A stretch of DNA of 64,000 nt from Brachynemurus nebulosus. Lineage: Eukaryota; Arthropoda; Insecta; Neuroptera; Myrmeleontidae. Every line of letters begins with the position of its first letter. The first letter of the stretch is position 1. This document shows positions 13,516 through 27,665 of this stretch, piece after piece. Under the pieces are notes generated by a model. The model saw only the letters and a list, made by a program, of their open reading frames with translations. It ran no database searches and had not been told where the DNA came from. Location of the stretch: positions 44,637,954-44,701,953 of the forward strand of contig JAPWDM010000005.1 in the NCBI GenBank assembly GCA_035578155.1, written 5' to 3'. The position numbers were made by a program, and so were the translations under genes.

Positions 13516-14462
13516 CGAATAGTTGTCACATCACGTTTTCAAGCGCATGTTACGGTCAGAAGCTAAAACATTCAAAGGACCTCGAACATCACTTTGAAAT
13601 TTAAAAGTATCTTCTTGAGATGTTTTACTAATATTGTATGAAAAAAGAAATTCGAATTTTTTTTATTTCTAATGGTATTTCTCCCCTTAACACTATAGAA
13701 TCCGCGCATCTTTGCAGTAATTTCTAACACGATAACGTACCAAACAAACGTTGCAATGTAACACACTAAGAGCGGTCTTCACTACACTGAAACTGTGTTA
13801 TTCATGTAACCTATCCGCGGTAGCAGCACACATATTACTAATCGCGATTGGCGTCTCTAGTATTCTGGCTATGACACAGATACTATGTCATCGAACGATA
13901 AAATGTTAAGAATAAAATTTACCGACATGTATGCGTTACTATTGTGACGGATTTTCGAGCACGGACACTCGACCCGATACGTATCGGAATGTATAAGGAC
14001 AAATTAACTTAGAACGTCATTCTGTATTGATCATAAGGTCATATAGCCAAAATTTGTCTGTATGACAATTTGTCTACATTTAATATAGAATGACATTTGC
14101 GAAGTGATTTACAGTAGGTAATGATTCTTTTTATAATACACATGCGAGAAAGAAAGAAACATATTTCGTAATCTTTTTAAGAAAGAAAGAAATATATTTT
14201 TTATTCATTTCAACATGTACTACGAATTTATAATTTGTATACAGAATGTTTCATGTATTAAATATGAAATGCATTTTTAATACCAAATACACCGTATCCT
14301 TTTATTTTTTATAAAAGTATAAATTTTTAACTGATTATTAAATATTTTGCACTAAAATGTATTGCAAACAATTATCATATACATTTGTTTTCTATACGCA
14401 TCGAAATTGCAAGTCGTAGTTATCAACCTGTATGTTCTGAATTTGTATTTGTATTTGCAATA

Positions 14463-14766
14463 TACAGTCGAATGCCCGTTATAAGACTAGTCTAGGGGAC
14501 GCAGGGGAAATTTTTCTCGAAAATTTTTTGTGCCCTCACTACCACGCACTTAATTTTGTCACTCGACTACTCCTTATAAGACTATTTTATTTCAGTATTG
14601 CATTCCTATACGTTCAATTGTTTATGATTTTGACAATTTCAGCATAGTCTTATAAGGAGTGGTCTGGCACAAAACTCGAAAAAATGATTAAGTGGGGAAA
14701 GTTTCAACTGCGGATTGAGGGGAAGAGTCTTATAAGGGGCAGTCTTATAACGGGTATTCGATTGTA
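14463..14766 (+). mobile_element. 300-bp TA-flanked MITE, CAGTCGAAT (pogo-like) termini
   Basis: TA-CAGTCGAATGCCCGTTATA at the left and, reverse complemented, TA-CAATCGAATACCCGTTATA at the right. TTATAAGAC recurs internally at both ends. The CAGTCGAAT...TTATAAGAC type of end is familiar from pogo-like elements; no transposase is present. Confidence 0.75.
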
Positions 14767-15244
14767 ATTGCATTTCTATCTAATCAGGGTGTATTATAAA
14801 AAGAATCTTTGCTGTATATTGTGTAAAACAGAAATGTCTTGATGGCTTTATTCCAGTAAACTAGAGAAACATTTTCGCAGTTTCATCAAACATTTCTGTT
14901 AGATTTGCGTCAGTTTAAATAATGTTTGTGTGTTTTCTTATATTCAGTAAAACGAAAAATGGTTTGTAAATTGTACAGAGTCGTTCCTTTACTACACTAA
15001 ATACTATAAATATGTATAGTGCAAGCAATTGCAGTCTGTTATAAATCTGGACTTAAGGCAAAAACCATTTGATAGACAACATACTCGCTTGTCGCAAAAC
15101 TTTATTTTTAGCCAAATCTTATCTATTAACGACAAAGTCTTGTACATTTTCTTGTTTTATACTTAAATCGTCCAAACAAATATACTTGAAAAAAGCGTAT
15201 ATGAGAGCATGTAATAGAACTGTTCTAAGTTGTTCCGATTCCAT

Positions 15245-15523
15245 TTATCTTTTAGATATTAATTGAACTAATTGACCAATCACCATGGACATCAATAAGG
15301 TTCTGTTCTGAAAATAAGTTTCAAAAACTGAAATCTGTAGCCAAGGGTGTTGCCAGCCAGTAGGGCAAAGATTGTCAAGGTGACAGATAGAAATTTTATG
15401 TACAAATTCAATAAAAGCTTCCAATAATACCGTTCCGCTACATCTCAGTAGGAATTCTACTCCCTGCGCCGAGCTGATTTGTTCCTCGAGATATTTCGAA
15501 TCACTACACACGAATAGTGCCAT
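15245..15523 (-). CDS. Unrecognised 92-residue ORF
   Basis: ATG at 15523 to TAA at 15245. Base composition is clearly less AT-rich than the flanks and only this frame is open. The product has two hydrophobic stretches (GVEFLLRCSGTVLLEAFIEF and near the C-terminus LLMSMVIGQLVQLI) and a CPTGWQHPWLQ segment between them. No family is recognised. It could be a complete small protein, an exon of a larger gene, or a transposon fragment. No convincing splice sites or poly-A signal were seen nearby. Confidence 0.3.
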   Translation of the reverse strand: MALFVCSDSKYLEEQISSAQGVEFLLRCSGTVLLEAFIEFVHKISICHLDNLCPTGWQHPWLQISVFETYFQNRTLLMSMVIGQLVQLISKR

Positions 15524-15529
15524 TCTCAA

Positions 15530-17038
15530 TAAATAATGTCATTCCGAAGCAATAAAAATTAAACATTTTGTTTATTTTTGTATGAAAAATAGGTAATTTT
15601 AAACTATTTTTAAATAATTTTTTAATATTCCACCTTGTGTATACATGTAAAGTGTGTGCGCTTGTTATCTATCATTTCACTGTCACAGGACTATGAACGG
15701 TGTGAATGAAAATTTCTCCCTATCCCAGAAATAGATACGTATTATCTTCGAATTCAAAAGACGAATTTTTCAGTCATAGGTCATACACAGTGAAAAAATT
15801 TATTCTGCGTAAAAAAAAAACTAGTGGTTAAAATGTTTGTGTTAAATAAGTAACCCAACCCTGTGTTAATGTAACATTTAGTGTTTGTGTTTAATGGAAA
15901 TATTAACAAAAAATTTGATTTAACAGAATTAAAATGTTAACCTGTTTTGAACAATAAAAGAATAACACAATGTTTGTGTAAAATGTGAAAGAATGTCATA
16001 AATACACTTATTTGTGTATTTCCAAAACTAAAATAATTTTGCCATTTTTAAATTACTGGTATTATTTAGAAGAAATGAAATGAAATATAACGGTGAAAAA
16101 CACGGAACTGTTGAGATTTCTTTTTAAGTTTTTGATTCAAGAAAAAATATAAAAATTTTAAAAATTAAAGAGATTACAGAAAAACTTTATTTAACAAAAA
16201 CATAAAAATCTCGAATTAATTCAATTTTTTCGAACTTCAAGGGAGGGACAGTTGTCGTACTCTACGTCCTCCGCTTGACAACGACGACTAACTGTCGAAG
16301 GTACATGTCGTTTTCCAAAAACAAATTCAGATTATTTGAAAGGACAAAATCATTTTCTCCGTGAAAAGCTTCTTTTACCGTAAAAACCCAAGCCTGGTGC
16401 GTTAGTCAATAATAGAACACACACCAGAGGCTGCGTTCGCAAAAAAAAAATTTTTTCAAAAAATATTGAAATTTATATTTTTAATATAATATTTAATTTT
16501 ATAATAAATAATAATAATAATAATAATATAAAACTAATTTTACAGTTTGTAATTGGTTATTAAAAAATTTAATTATTTTTTATAGAAGAAAAAACCGTGT
16601 GTTATTTTTTATACGACCACATCATTTAATTTATTATAATTTAAACCATAGTTCCAGTTAGTTAAATCTCATTAGAACTGTTTAGTGAGACATAAGGTAA
16701 TTTTTTAATTTTAGTAAAATATTTTTTATCCTACACAAAAAAAACCATAATGTTGTGTCAACATATGTTTTTCGTATATATGATAAAAAAACTGTTGATA
16801 GCCAACGTTGTCCCGTATTATCCCGGAATTTTGTCCACCGTATCCATACGTATGTATGTCGGTGTTTTTGTTATGCACACTACATGATAATTTCCCTGGA
16901 AAGTTATAAACTATCCTACTTGTACATATATGCAAGTTATCTGCTTTTTGTACAACAGATAACTTTTATATTATAATGCAAAGGTATAATAAAAATGCTA
17001 ACAGTGTTTTATTCAGAATTTTTTTTTCAACTTTTTAC
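15530..17038. other. AT-rich intergenic with a TTAACA/TGTTTGTGT-rich patch
   Basis: At 15815-16000 short motifs such as GTTAA and TGTTTGTGT recur without a clear period. (ATA)n occurs at 16502-16526. No gene. Confidence 0.35.
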
Positions 17039-17143
17039 ATACCGTAGACCCACGTAACTTTACAATAATTTTCTATTGAAATTTGCATAAAATACAGACG
17101 AAATTAATTTAGTTATATTTAAATGGTTTAAGGTAGTTACCCT

Positions 17144-18089
17144 TAGGGGAAGGCTCGCTATAGTGGCCCAGGCAGGTAAAGTTGTCACCACTAGTTTGCC
17201 AAATGAACTAATAGCTGTCATCTCTTGTTATTTAGTTTAAATTATAGATTGACAGTTTACATAGTGTCACGGTGCATATCAACTCGTTAGGTGTTACTTA
17301 GAAAATTTTATTTAAAAAAAAGTGTTTCTTGTGCCCTCTGATCTAAGGTAAGTACTTACAAATATTGTATAAAATATATTGTATTATGAATACTTGGTTT
17401 TTGTGAATATTCCCTGTGTCTGTTGTAGTTCTGAAGTAATTAATTTTATAATAAACAATTATGAATCATACATTGGGGCGGAACTTATTTCAGTTTTACT
17501 ATTTTACTTAGTTTCGGGTAATGTGGCCCACTATGTATAAAGGTAAAGTGGCCCAGTGGATCTAGTGGTGGTACCAGAATTGTGGCCGGAATCAATAGCA
17601 GAAGATGGCTAAGTACGATGTACGTTATGCAAAAGATGTGTCTATGAAGTCTGCTCTGGTTGTAATGAGGAAGAAGGCGATTTTATTTGTGAGTATTGTT
17701 TTAAAAATAAATAATTACCATCTGAGTACTTTGGATAATTAAAAATTGTTTTTATGATTGCTAACTAGTAGCAAATTGTAATATTTTTGATTAAAAATTG
17801 TAATTTCATCTAAAAATTAAAAAGTCAGTTTTAATCTATGTTAATTTTTAATATTAATAATACTATGCCACTTTATCTACCCAAGGTGGGTAATGTGGTC
17901 ATTTTGCCACTTACGAAATAATTGATAATTTTTTATTACTGTGAATATGTAAACCGTATGTATATTATAAAATAAAGAATTTATTAAATTTGCAATTGTA
18001 TTATATCAAAAAATATCAATTAATTAAAACCGTTTAGAAAATATATCAATTCAAACCTTAGGGTGGCCACATTGCCCTACCTTTTCCTA
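17144..18089 (+). mobile_element. Pogo-like element with a decayed transposase C-terminal zinc finger
   Basis: TA-flanked, ends TAGGGGAAGGCTCGCTATAG+TGGCC and, reverse complemented, TAGGAAAAGGTAGGGCAATG+TGGCC. The motif GTGGCCCA recurs inside. The only coding trace is the Cys-rich fragment near 17600-17712. Confidence 0.6.
17600..17712 (+). pseudogene. Remnant of a DDE/pogo-type transposase PHD-like finger
   Basis: The frame from 17619 reads CTLCKRCVYEVCSGCNEEE then GDFICEYC, the Cx2C...C-x2-C...Cx2C spacing of the short zinc finger that ends many pogo/jerky-like transposases (usual form CxxCxxWxHxxC...FxCxxC). W and H are replaced, and an in-frame TAA lies just upstream, so it is not functional. 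Confidence 0.5.
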
Positions 18090-19436
18090 CATTCAACTTT
18101 TCAACAGAATAGTTTCAAATTTTAATACATAGTATAAAGAAAAATGCTATATCTGATTGTCCTTGTAATTTGGGACAGACTGATGGCTTCTGAGTTAAGA
18201 TAGTTAGGGTTAAAGTTTGTATCTATTCCATGTATTAGATCCGGAAATTCTGACTATGTACCCTTATTTTGTATTTAAGTTCAATATAATGATTCGGCAG
18301 AATTCAATAAAAAACTAGGGAAAGAAAGATTAATAAGTCCTGAATGTAAAGAAAAAATTGAATTATTTGTTGATCGTTTTGAATTGAAGATATCATCAGA
18401 GAAATTATAGTATTTTAATAAGAATTTAACATCGACACCAATTTCAAGCAATTGAACCAAAGCAGCTTGACAACACTGTATGACACTACAACTCGCATAC
18501 AGCAGCGCGAATTTCAAAATTTAAATTACAAATCAGTGTATTAATAAATAATTTTTTTTTTCATATTATCTTTTAAAAAAGATATTAATAAAAAATATTA
18601 AATACCGTTAATTTGTAACTCAATTAAGTTTATAAATAATAAATTGATAATTATTACAAATAAAATTACGTAAATTAAAAAAGGATATTTAAACATATAG
18701 TATTTAAATAACTGGTTTCTTGGTATTTACTTGCATATAGTATTGACAGATATCATACAGAATACCATCATGTATTGAAAATTATATATGTAACTTTATT
18801 TACAACAGTGGTATCTATGCATAGAGAAATAATATGTTTGTTGGGTAAATCACGATGATGCCAGAGTATTTATCATAAAAAACTTTGATGGCATAAGTGT
18901 GTATGCACAGGCTATGTTTGAAAGTATGCATACATGTTCGTATGAAAAGTAGTACGTATCAACATCTATCCATTAATACAGACAATAATGACATAAAGTA
19001 AGTTTGGTTTGCAATTTTTTCTACTAACATGTTACACGGTAACTACTTTAATAAAATCAACTGACAAAAATCTTTTATTTGACTCAAAAATAAATTTACC
19101 AGTAACCTAAGTTACTCTAGTAAAAAAAAAAATACAGTAAGATGTTAAGATGTCAACGAATTTCTAATTTTACCAACCCATTTTTTTAGTGAAATATGAA
19201 ACAAACTTTGAAGGCATGAATGTACCATAAAAAAAGGAAAAAAACTAACGATTTAAAGAAATAGTGGCTGGCAATGTAAGAAAAAATTCTAGAATACTAG
19301 TAGTTTGTTAGAAAGGGCTGTGACACTAAAGAAGATGTTATAATTATTATAAGCCATGAAATTTTAATTTTTTTTAACACAATGTATGGTATGGTATAAT
19401 TAGGTTCAATGGATAAAGTTAGGGGGTTTTACGGTA

Positions 19437-20140
19437 ATATGTTATTATAAGTGTATAGTTTGTTTATAGTAATTTTTTTTTTTTTTTTTTTGTAAAATCT
19501 CTCTTGTCTACAAAATATTCAATTTTATAATTAAAAGGAAAAACGAAAAGTGTATTTTTATGTTGACATGGCGGATGGAAAATTATAATTTTCTTAATTG
19601 TGTTTGGGTAGTAAAATTCATAATCTCTTCTTTTACATTTACCTATATAATATGAACCTAATTCAAATCACATGAAACACTGATGTCTAAAATATTTGAA
19701 AATTTAAAAAAGATCCAAAAAAGAAATGAAATCTCATAGACACTTTCTTAGGTTTTATAGCTTTTTCACATGTAACGATTTAAATTTTTTTCAGATTGCC
19801 AACGCAGTAGGTGGGAGTGACTTGAAATATGCACTTTCTCAACGAACTCAACTAGGGGGTAAAATTTCGAAAAATATTATAAAATTTAATTTTTTAGAAA
19901 TTAAAAATCTTGTCCCCAACAACTTCTATTAAGTAAACTCAGTATCCCCTAGTTCCTTAAGGTTGTTTAATTAACCCTTGAAAGAAATAATCATTTTAAT
20001 TTGAGATTTTTTTTAGTTACTGTCTCGAACAAATTGTACCTATAGGACTTTCCCATTACGCAGTTCCTTCAACTTCATCATCAAAAATTTTTACGTTTAA
20101 AATTCGGATCGTCTGTTCATGAAACGCAATGCTTACGGAC
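19437..20140. other. AT-rich intergenic, poly-T tract at 19470-19491
   Basis: No gene; the frame at 19726-19932 is unsupported. Confidence 0.3.
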
Positions 20141-20463
20141 AGAGGCGTAACTAGAAATTTTGCTTCTTAGAGCAATTATAGAGTCAGGCGCCTCCCTATG
20201 AAAAGTTCACTTTCTCCGAAAAATAAAAGTGATCTGCCATGTTGCCAAAAAAAGTCATCTGCCGTGTTGCCATATTGTCATGTATGAAAAATAACTTGAC
20301 GAGTAAAAACAAAAGAAAAAAGAAACAGAAAAACAATTTCCAATTTAAGTTCCCTAAATTTCTCACTACCTCTGTTACGCCTTGTTTATTCTCTCTATTG
20401 TACCCCTTTTTATCATGAATCCTGGAGGACTGCTCCACCTGCTCCTTTATAGTTACGCCTCTG
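20141..20463 (+). mobile_element. Non-autonomous element with CAGAGGCGTAACTA inverted ends
   Basis: CAGAGGCGTAACTA at the left and TAGTTACGCCTCTG at the right form a 14-bp perfect inverted repeat; the flanking duplication is not clear. A second diverged copy is at 918. Confidence 0.7.
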
Positions 20464-20559
20464 CCTGCGAAACATAAAGGTCCCACAACAGGATAGAATT
20501 AAAGATACTCGGATCAATTTGGAAAATTGTTACTTCCTAACAATCTATACATACTCCTA

Positions 20560-21258
20560 TAATAAAATTGTAACGAGACCATTTCTGTACATGGAATATT
20601 TTTTGAAAATTATATTGGTATTGTAAATAGTTATCGATGTAGATACCAAAACAGCGATTTTTAGAATTTTTGTCTGTCTGTCTGTCTGTCTGTCTGTACA
20701 CGCATCAGGCAAAAACTATTAGACGGATTTTAATGAAATTTGGTGTGATGATAACTTATTACCTAGGTCAACATCTAAAATACTTTTTACTCCCGGAAAC
20801 TTTCTCATTCCCACGGGAAAATGGAAAAACCATTTTGAGCATGTGCACATATTAGGCAAAAACTATTGGACGGATTTTAATAAAATTTGGTGTGGTGATA
20901 ACTTATTACCTAGGGCAACATTTAAGATACGTTTTACTCCGGGCAAATGCCTCATTCCCACGGGAAAATAGAAAAACCATTTTGTGCATCTGCACGTATT
21001 ACGCAAAAACTATTGGACGAATTTTTATGAAATTTGATGCGGTGATAACCTATTACTTGGGTCAACATTTAATATACTTTTTACTCCGGGCAAATTCCTC
21101 ATTCCCACGGGAAAATAGAAAAAACATTTTCAGTATGTGCATGCATTACACAAAAATTATTATTCTTTGCAAGTTCTGTATAATTATTACACTTACATAC
21201 TTCTCATTGAGTTTATAACAATGCTTTGCGCGAACGACGTCGCGGGTACGGCTAGTGA
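20560..21258 (+). mobile_element. Dispersed repeat with a 147-bp module repeated in tandem
   Basis: Begins near CTATAATAAAATTGTAACGA, has (GTCT)n at 20671-20698, then GGCAAAAACTATTGGACGGA-type modules starting near 20706, 20852, 21000 and 21147 (the last partial), each with TGATAACTTATTACCTAGG and CATTCCCACGGGAAAAT. Ends GAACGACGTCGCGGGTACGG. Frames at 20670-21218 come from this repeat, not from a host gene. Confidence 0.75.
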
Positions 21259-22079
21259 AAGAATATTTAAAATCAGCCTAATGGTTTTTGAGTTGTTTCT
21301 AACGTATAGGTAAACAAAAAATTCATATTTTCTCTCTTTATAACATTAGTACCTATTATATAGTAGAAATGAAATTACTTGTAAAAAATTTTCTTGATCC
21401 TTCTATATATGATATTTTGTAATTTAATAATGCATCATTTGAAATATTTGATTTCACAGAGAATACAATATTGACAAACTTCGAAAGTATCAATAACCTC
21501 GGATATCGTCAAATTTAATTGCCACTTCGAAACATCGAATTGTGAAGTATACTCTTACACATGAGCTAATCCTTATTGATAGTTATTCAAAATGCTTGAC
21601 ACCAATAGTAGTGTCGATCCATGTATAGTTATCGTTACAAATCTCTAATTTTATACTAAAAAGGTAATTGCGGAAAAATGTCAAAAATCTGATATACTGA
21701 AAGTTTAGTGCCAGAGGCACATTCAGAATTTTGTCGCCTGTGAGTTATTGGTCTCTGTATACCATCCCTATTCCTATAAGTTATTTATTTTATACAGTAA
21801 TATTCTTACACATAGGATTAGCGCGAATAGTCAAGCTGGCAAAGACTTGCAAATACAATATTTTTTTGGATTCTAAGGAAAGAATCTCGGAATCGTCATA
21901 ACTTCGTCATGTCCGTCTGCCGGTCTATGAACATGAAATTTGGCATGTACACGGAGAGAAAAAATTCCTATAAAAATTACTGTGCTCATACTACAATCGA
22001 CGTGTAACAGGCGAACATATCCAATTTTTGTACGGTAAAATTATAAAAATTACAATAATATAACTATAATTTTTATGTA
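21259..22079. other. AT-rich intergenic, nothing recognised
   Basis: No gene or clear repeat. Confidence 0.35.
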
Positions 22080-22200
<121 letters not shown>

Positions 22201-22317
22201 TAGGGGGGGCAAAACGGGGTACTTAAGAAACCGTTATGATTTTAAGGACTGACATATGCTGAATCTTATTATTTTCAGTCGTAATTAAAGTAAAATAATC
22301 AAATTTCGAGCGCCGTA

Positions 22318-23275
<958 letters not shown>

Positions 23276-24969
23276 TCAAGTCACTCTGTACTATTTGAAT
23301 TATATTTTATTTTGGATAAAATAAAACAAATTGCCGAATATGTGGAATAATAGAATATAAAATAATAAAAATTGCATCAAAACCAGACCAACCTCAATAA
23401 CCAACTTCAAAATTGAAAATTTATTGACCTAATATTTTGAATAAAAATTTTCAAAACTTAAATAATCTGTTCAAATAAATTGCGGCCAATAACCATATTG
23501 TAACGCTCATAAAACAGGACGTCACAATACCTACATGTAATAATATACTGTCAATAATAACATTTTGCCAAATAAAATTGTCATGTGACCAATAATAGAT
23601 AAAAATTTATTGAAAATATTCCCGAAAAGTTTTACAATAATAGAAAAATGTAAATTTAAAAAAAAACTGACTTCAAAGATCGATCAATCTTTTTGTACGC
23701 AAATTAACTTTGTCGGTTTTAATTTAAATTTAATTGTTTTCCGGTCACAAAATCAAAACAAAAACAGTTACGAAATAATCATATTTCAAAATAGCATCCC
23801 ATCTTCTTTTTATTTAAACAACAAAATTTTACGCAACCTAAAAGGAAATCCTCATACAAATTTAAAAAAACAAGTTTAGAGATGTGCAAGTATGCCTCTC
23901 GTACATAGGGTGAGGGTTACTGTATTTGTAATTACCATCGTTTACCGTAAACTTCGTAACCATATTATACTTTATCCAATAATTTCTGGGATGACTTTTT
24001 GAGAGGGTGTTATTAGTGACCATAAACTTTCGAAAAGTTGAATTATTTTATTACTTACAACAAATACCACCCTATGTTCACTCCAATTCTGTTCACCTAT
24101 TTATTACCTATTTACCAGTGACGGTTTCTTTAAGCCCTTACATAGATAAGTACATAACCTGCTGCGCACAATAGTGCTGATTATTGCCGTACTTGAAAAA
24201 TCATTTCATTTAAATATGGTCAAACTCTTCAATAATGCTAAGATCGTCCTCCAACGTATATAAGACCATCTATTTGTTGAAATTATTAAGGGCGAACGAA
24301 TTTTCGGCTTGTAAGCTTCAGGGAAACAAGTGCGAAAAATGAGATTTTTTCACACATTTTTGCACATTCATTAAAAGATAATACAATTTCAAATAAAGAG
24401 AGCAGTTCTTAAATATATGAACAAACCCCTTTCATAACTATGATATCCCACTTTACCTTCGAGTTTCACTTTTAATTTTCTAGCACCCATTTCGAGCATC
24501 TTTTTGAATAAGTCCCTATCCGAACTATTACCAGTGTGCTTTTCTATTTCATATAAGTAGTTATTACTGAGAAAAATTATCGTGACAAAAAGATTCCTTT
24601 TTTAAAAGCTTTTATTTAACTTGCTATGTTAGTATGTTGGTTTAGATCAAATCTTGGAATCAAAATTTAGACAGGTTCTAATTGAACTAGAGGTTTCAAA
24701 TTTTGCATACGTGTCTAAGCTTGATGACAATGCAATATTGTATAATTAGTTTTTCCCTAATTCGCCCCAAACCAAAATTGTTGATTTTTAGTCCTATGCA
24801 ACTTTTTGACATTTCGAATTGTCAAATATTGTCCATTGATTTTACATTGCAATTTTTTGTTTCCATAGTTATGTCTGATTAGGGTAAATTAACCGATTAA
24901 AATATAGGTAAAAAAATTACTTATTTAATTTTTTTTTTAAATTAATTGTAATCACATTAAAAAGTAGAA
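23276..24969. other. AT-rich intergenic, nothing recognised
   Basis: An open frame at 23610-23879 has no ATG at its start and a Lys/Asn/Ile-rich composition expected by chance. Confidence 0.3.
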
Positions 24970-25300
24970 AATAAAATAAAGTAAAAAAAATGTTTTATAA
25001 GAAAAAGCTTTTATTTAAAAATGGGCTAAAAAAAATAAAATAACTTTGGAGAGAAGTTTGAAGCAATATGCAACATAATTTATAAAAGCTTGAGGCGTTT
25101 AATTAAATTTGGTAACTACTGAAAAGTAAAATAGCTACACTTATATCCAAACCAGAAATAATTAATGATAACGCCTCAAGCTTTTATAAATTATGTTGCA
25201 TATTGCTTCAAACTTCACTCAAAAGTTATTTTATTTTTTTTTAGCCGATTTTTAAACAAAAGCTTTTTCTTAAAAAACATTTTTTTTACTTTATTTTTTA
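24970..25300 (+). repeat. Hairpin repeat: about 130-bp inverted arms, 70-bp loop
   Basis: Arms 24970-25099 and 25170-25300. The inner parts are identical through AACGCCTCAAGCTTTTATAA / ATTATGTTGCATATTGCTTC; the outer parts are A/T tracts with more differences. A foldback MITE or a hairpin-RNA source. Confidence 0.75.
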
Positions 25301-25616
25301 TATTTTGAGTACAAAACCCTAATTAATTCGTAAATTCAAAATGACTCATACAAAAATTTTTGCATCAGTTAACATTATTCAAGTTTGATTTGTATCATCT
25401 CGTCACTAATAATTTAATTCAGGAACCAGTGTACTCCTTTTGTGTTATCAACCATTACGAGCTAAGGTCCGTTCCAACCAGTACGGTCACCCAAATCACT
25501 GTAATGATACTACGAGTAATAATACTGTGATACTTCCCTTGTACAAAATTAATATTTACTAAATCTTTATTGTTCATAAATTATGACACACTCAAGTTTT
25601 ATTTGACGTAAAATAG

Positions 25617-26622
25617 TAGAGGTAAATGGGGTAAAGTGGGAAACTTTTTTTTGGAGCTCCGTTGATTCAACAAAAGTGATTATTTTTTCATGTTTAAAAT
25701 TTCTATAGTAAAGAGAATTCAATAAGCTATCTTTTGCCTAAGATACCAACTAAAAATATTGATTTTTTTTTAAGTTACCGAGCTTTGACCGACCATGTGC
25801 AAAATGGCCAAAATTGAAAATCGTAGGGTAAAGTGGGAAACTTTAAAAAACTGTACAAACTCAACGCAAATCTTGTAGCAAAGTTATTATATCTATATTT
25901 CAAGGCAAAAAACGTTCAAAGAATACAGAATACATAGTAAATATAGAAAAAAAAAACAATTTTTGCTGAAAAAAATGAAAAAGACTTAATTGATTTTCGT
26001 TCCTCGATGCGATTATTTGCCAAACGTTTTGCAGCTGTTTCTTGCAACTTGATTTAGATTTGCTAATTGTTAAAATATCTTGTTTTCGCGCCATGCGTAC
26101 GATATTTTATATTCCGGTAACCGAAAAAACCTATATGAAGTCGAAATTTCGAGGTTAGAGGAACATAACTACATTCACAACACTCTTTTAAATCATAAAC
26201 AATGAATCGACATTTGAATGCAAAACGACGCCTCGATCGTGATTTTTGACATTTCCCACTTTACCCCAACACCATATTTTGCAAAAATGTAAGCGTCATT
26301 TTTTTACAATGTATAAATTACACGAAACGCTTATGCATTATCATAATCAAGACTACAAAAAATACTTTGAGTGTACTTACAATTTCTTTATCTCTAAAAC
26401 GAGTGAAAAAAACGATATTGAAACGATGGGATATGAAATTTACGATTCGCTTCAAAACTTTGACAAGTGTCAAAGAACACACGAACACATATGCATGTGT
26501 GGGTATACCATAAAGATTAGTTTGTGGTCATTACTAACAGATGTCAGTAGCGCATAACATCTGTACTTTGACAGTTTACCCGGAAAGTGCCATTTCCTAC
26601 TTTACCCCACTTACCTCTACAA
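25617..26622 (+). mobile_element. 1.0-kb non-autonomous TA-flanked element, GAGGTAAATGGGG termini
   Basis: TA-GAGGTAAATGGGGTAAAG at the left and, reverse complemented, TA-GAGGTAAGTGGGGTAAAG at the right. The subterminal motif GGGTAAAGTGGGAAA is repeated near 25826 and inverted near 26250. ORFs within (25900-26094 minus, 26246-26557 plus) show no recognised domain. Confidence 0.75.
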
Positions 26623-27289
26623 TTAAATTTAACAACCATTACGGTTAATGGTACAGACGCTCGTACTGGTCGGACCGCGCCTTTATATCTATTTTCAGTA
26701 TACCTGCATACTTGAAATATAATACCGTTCAATAACGCAATGCGGGATCTTCTTCACATGAGAATTTCCTCGATTTCCAAAAAAAAAAGATAACCATAAT
26801 TTAACAAATTCCTGTTGTCTGTCCGTCCGAACGTGAAGGATATTTCGAAATTAAATTGAAAAACACAGGAAGATGGGCCAAAAAGGAAATGAGAGTAAAT
26901 ATTTTTTGTACGAAAATTATTTATTAAAAATCGAAATAGTAAATAACAAATTTATTACAGAGATTGTAAAAAATATTCGATCCAGTAGTCTTTGACCGTT
27001 CTACTGGATAAGAAAGTAAAATTAATAAAATTAAAAAACGCATTTTATTTTTGATTTCGACATCTTTAATTAATAGTTTTAATCGTTTCAGCTAACTTGA
27101 TATCTGCGTGTTTACTGTTTAGTTTAAATCATTAAATTGCAATTTCCCGATTTCTTATAAAATTCCAATATCTACTAAGATCAGTTAATATTTTATATTG
27201 ATTTCGCAATACTGATAATTAATATATCAAAACGTATACTTGAGAGAAAAAAAAAAATTTTAACGTTCTCTTTGATCTTACAAAAATTA
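26623..27289. other. AT-rich intergenic, nothing recognised
   Basis: No gene or clear repeat. Confidence 0.3.
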
Positions 27290-27665
27290 AATTATATCTA
27301 CACATATAATAAAACTGTAACGAGATCGTGTCTGTACGTGGAATATTTTTTTGAAAATTGTATAATAGATTTAGATAACAAAATATGTAGTAATTTTTGA
27401 AATTTTTGTCTCTCTGTATGCTTCTGCACGCATAACACAAAAACAACTGAACCAATTTGGGTGAAAATTGGTATGGTGATAACTTATTACCAGAGTTAAC
27501 ACACAGAATTCTTTTTACTGCAGGAAAATGTCTCATTTCCACGAGGATATACAAAATTACGCGAGCAAAAATTACGCAGAAACTCTTACGGCAATGCAAT
27601 ACAATTAATATATTTCTTCTAGAGCCACATGTCACGCGAATGATGTCGCGAGAACAATTAGTATT
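27290..27665 (+). mobile_element. Copy of the 20560 repeat with a single module
   Basis: TATAATAAAACTGTAACGAG, a GTCTCTCTGTATGC stretch, GGTATGGTGATAACTTATTA and a CGAATGATGTCGCGAG end parallel 20560-21258. The 138- and 82-codon frames here are by-products. Confidence 0.65.

Larger units (their letters stand above)
17039..19436 (+). mobile_element. CCGTA-type TA element (copy 2), interrupted by nested insertions
   Basis: Left end TACCGTAGACCCACGTAACT; right end reverse complemented TACCGTAAAACCCCCTAACT. Homologous to 2038-2905 in its first ~90 bp and again from about 19045 to 19430. The break contains TAGTTACC...GGTAACTA inverted ends (17134, about 19042) and, inside these, the element at 17144-18089. 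Confidence 0.6.

Noticed and set aside
20670..21218. ORFs of 61 and 108 codons with repeated phrases
   Set aside because: The phrases come from the 147-bp tandem module of a dispersed repeat.
26246..26557. 103-codon ORF
   Set aside because: Lies inside a TA-flanked element and crosses its subterminal repeat; no recognisable transposase domain.
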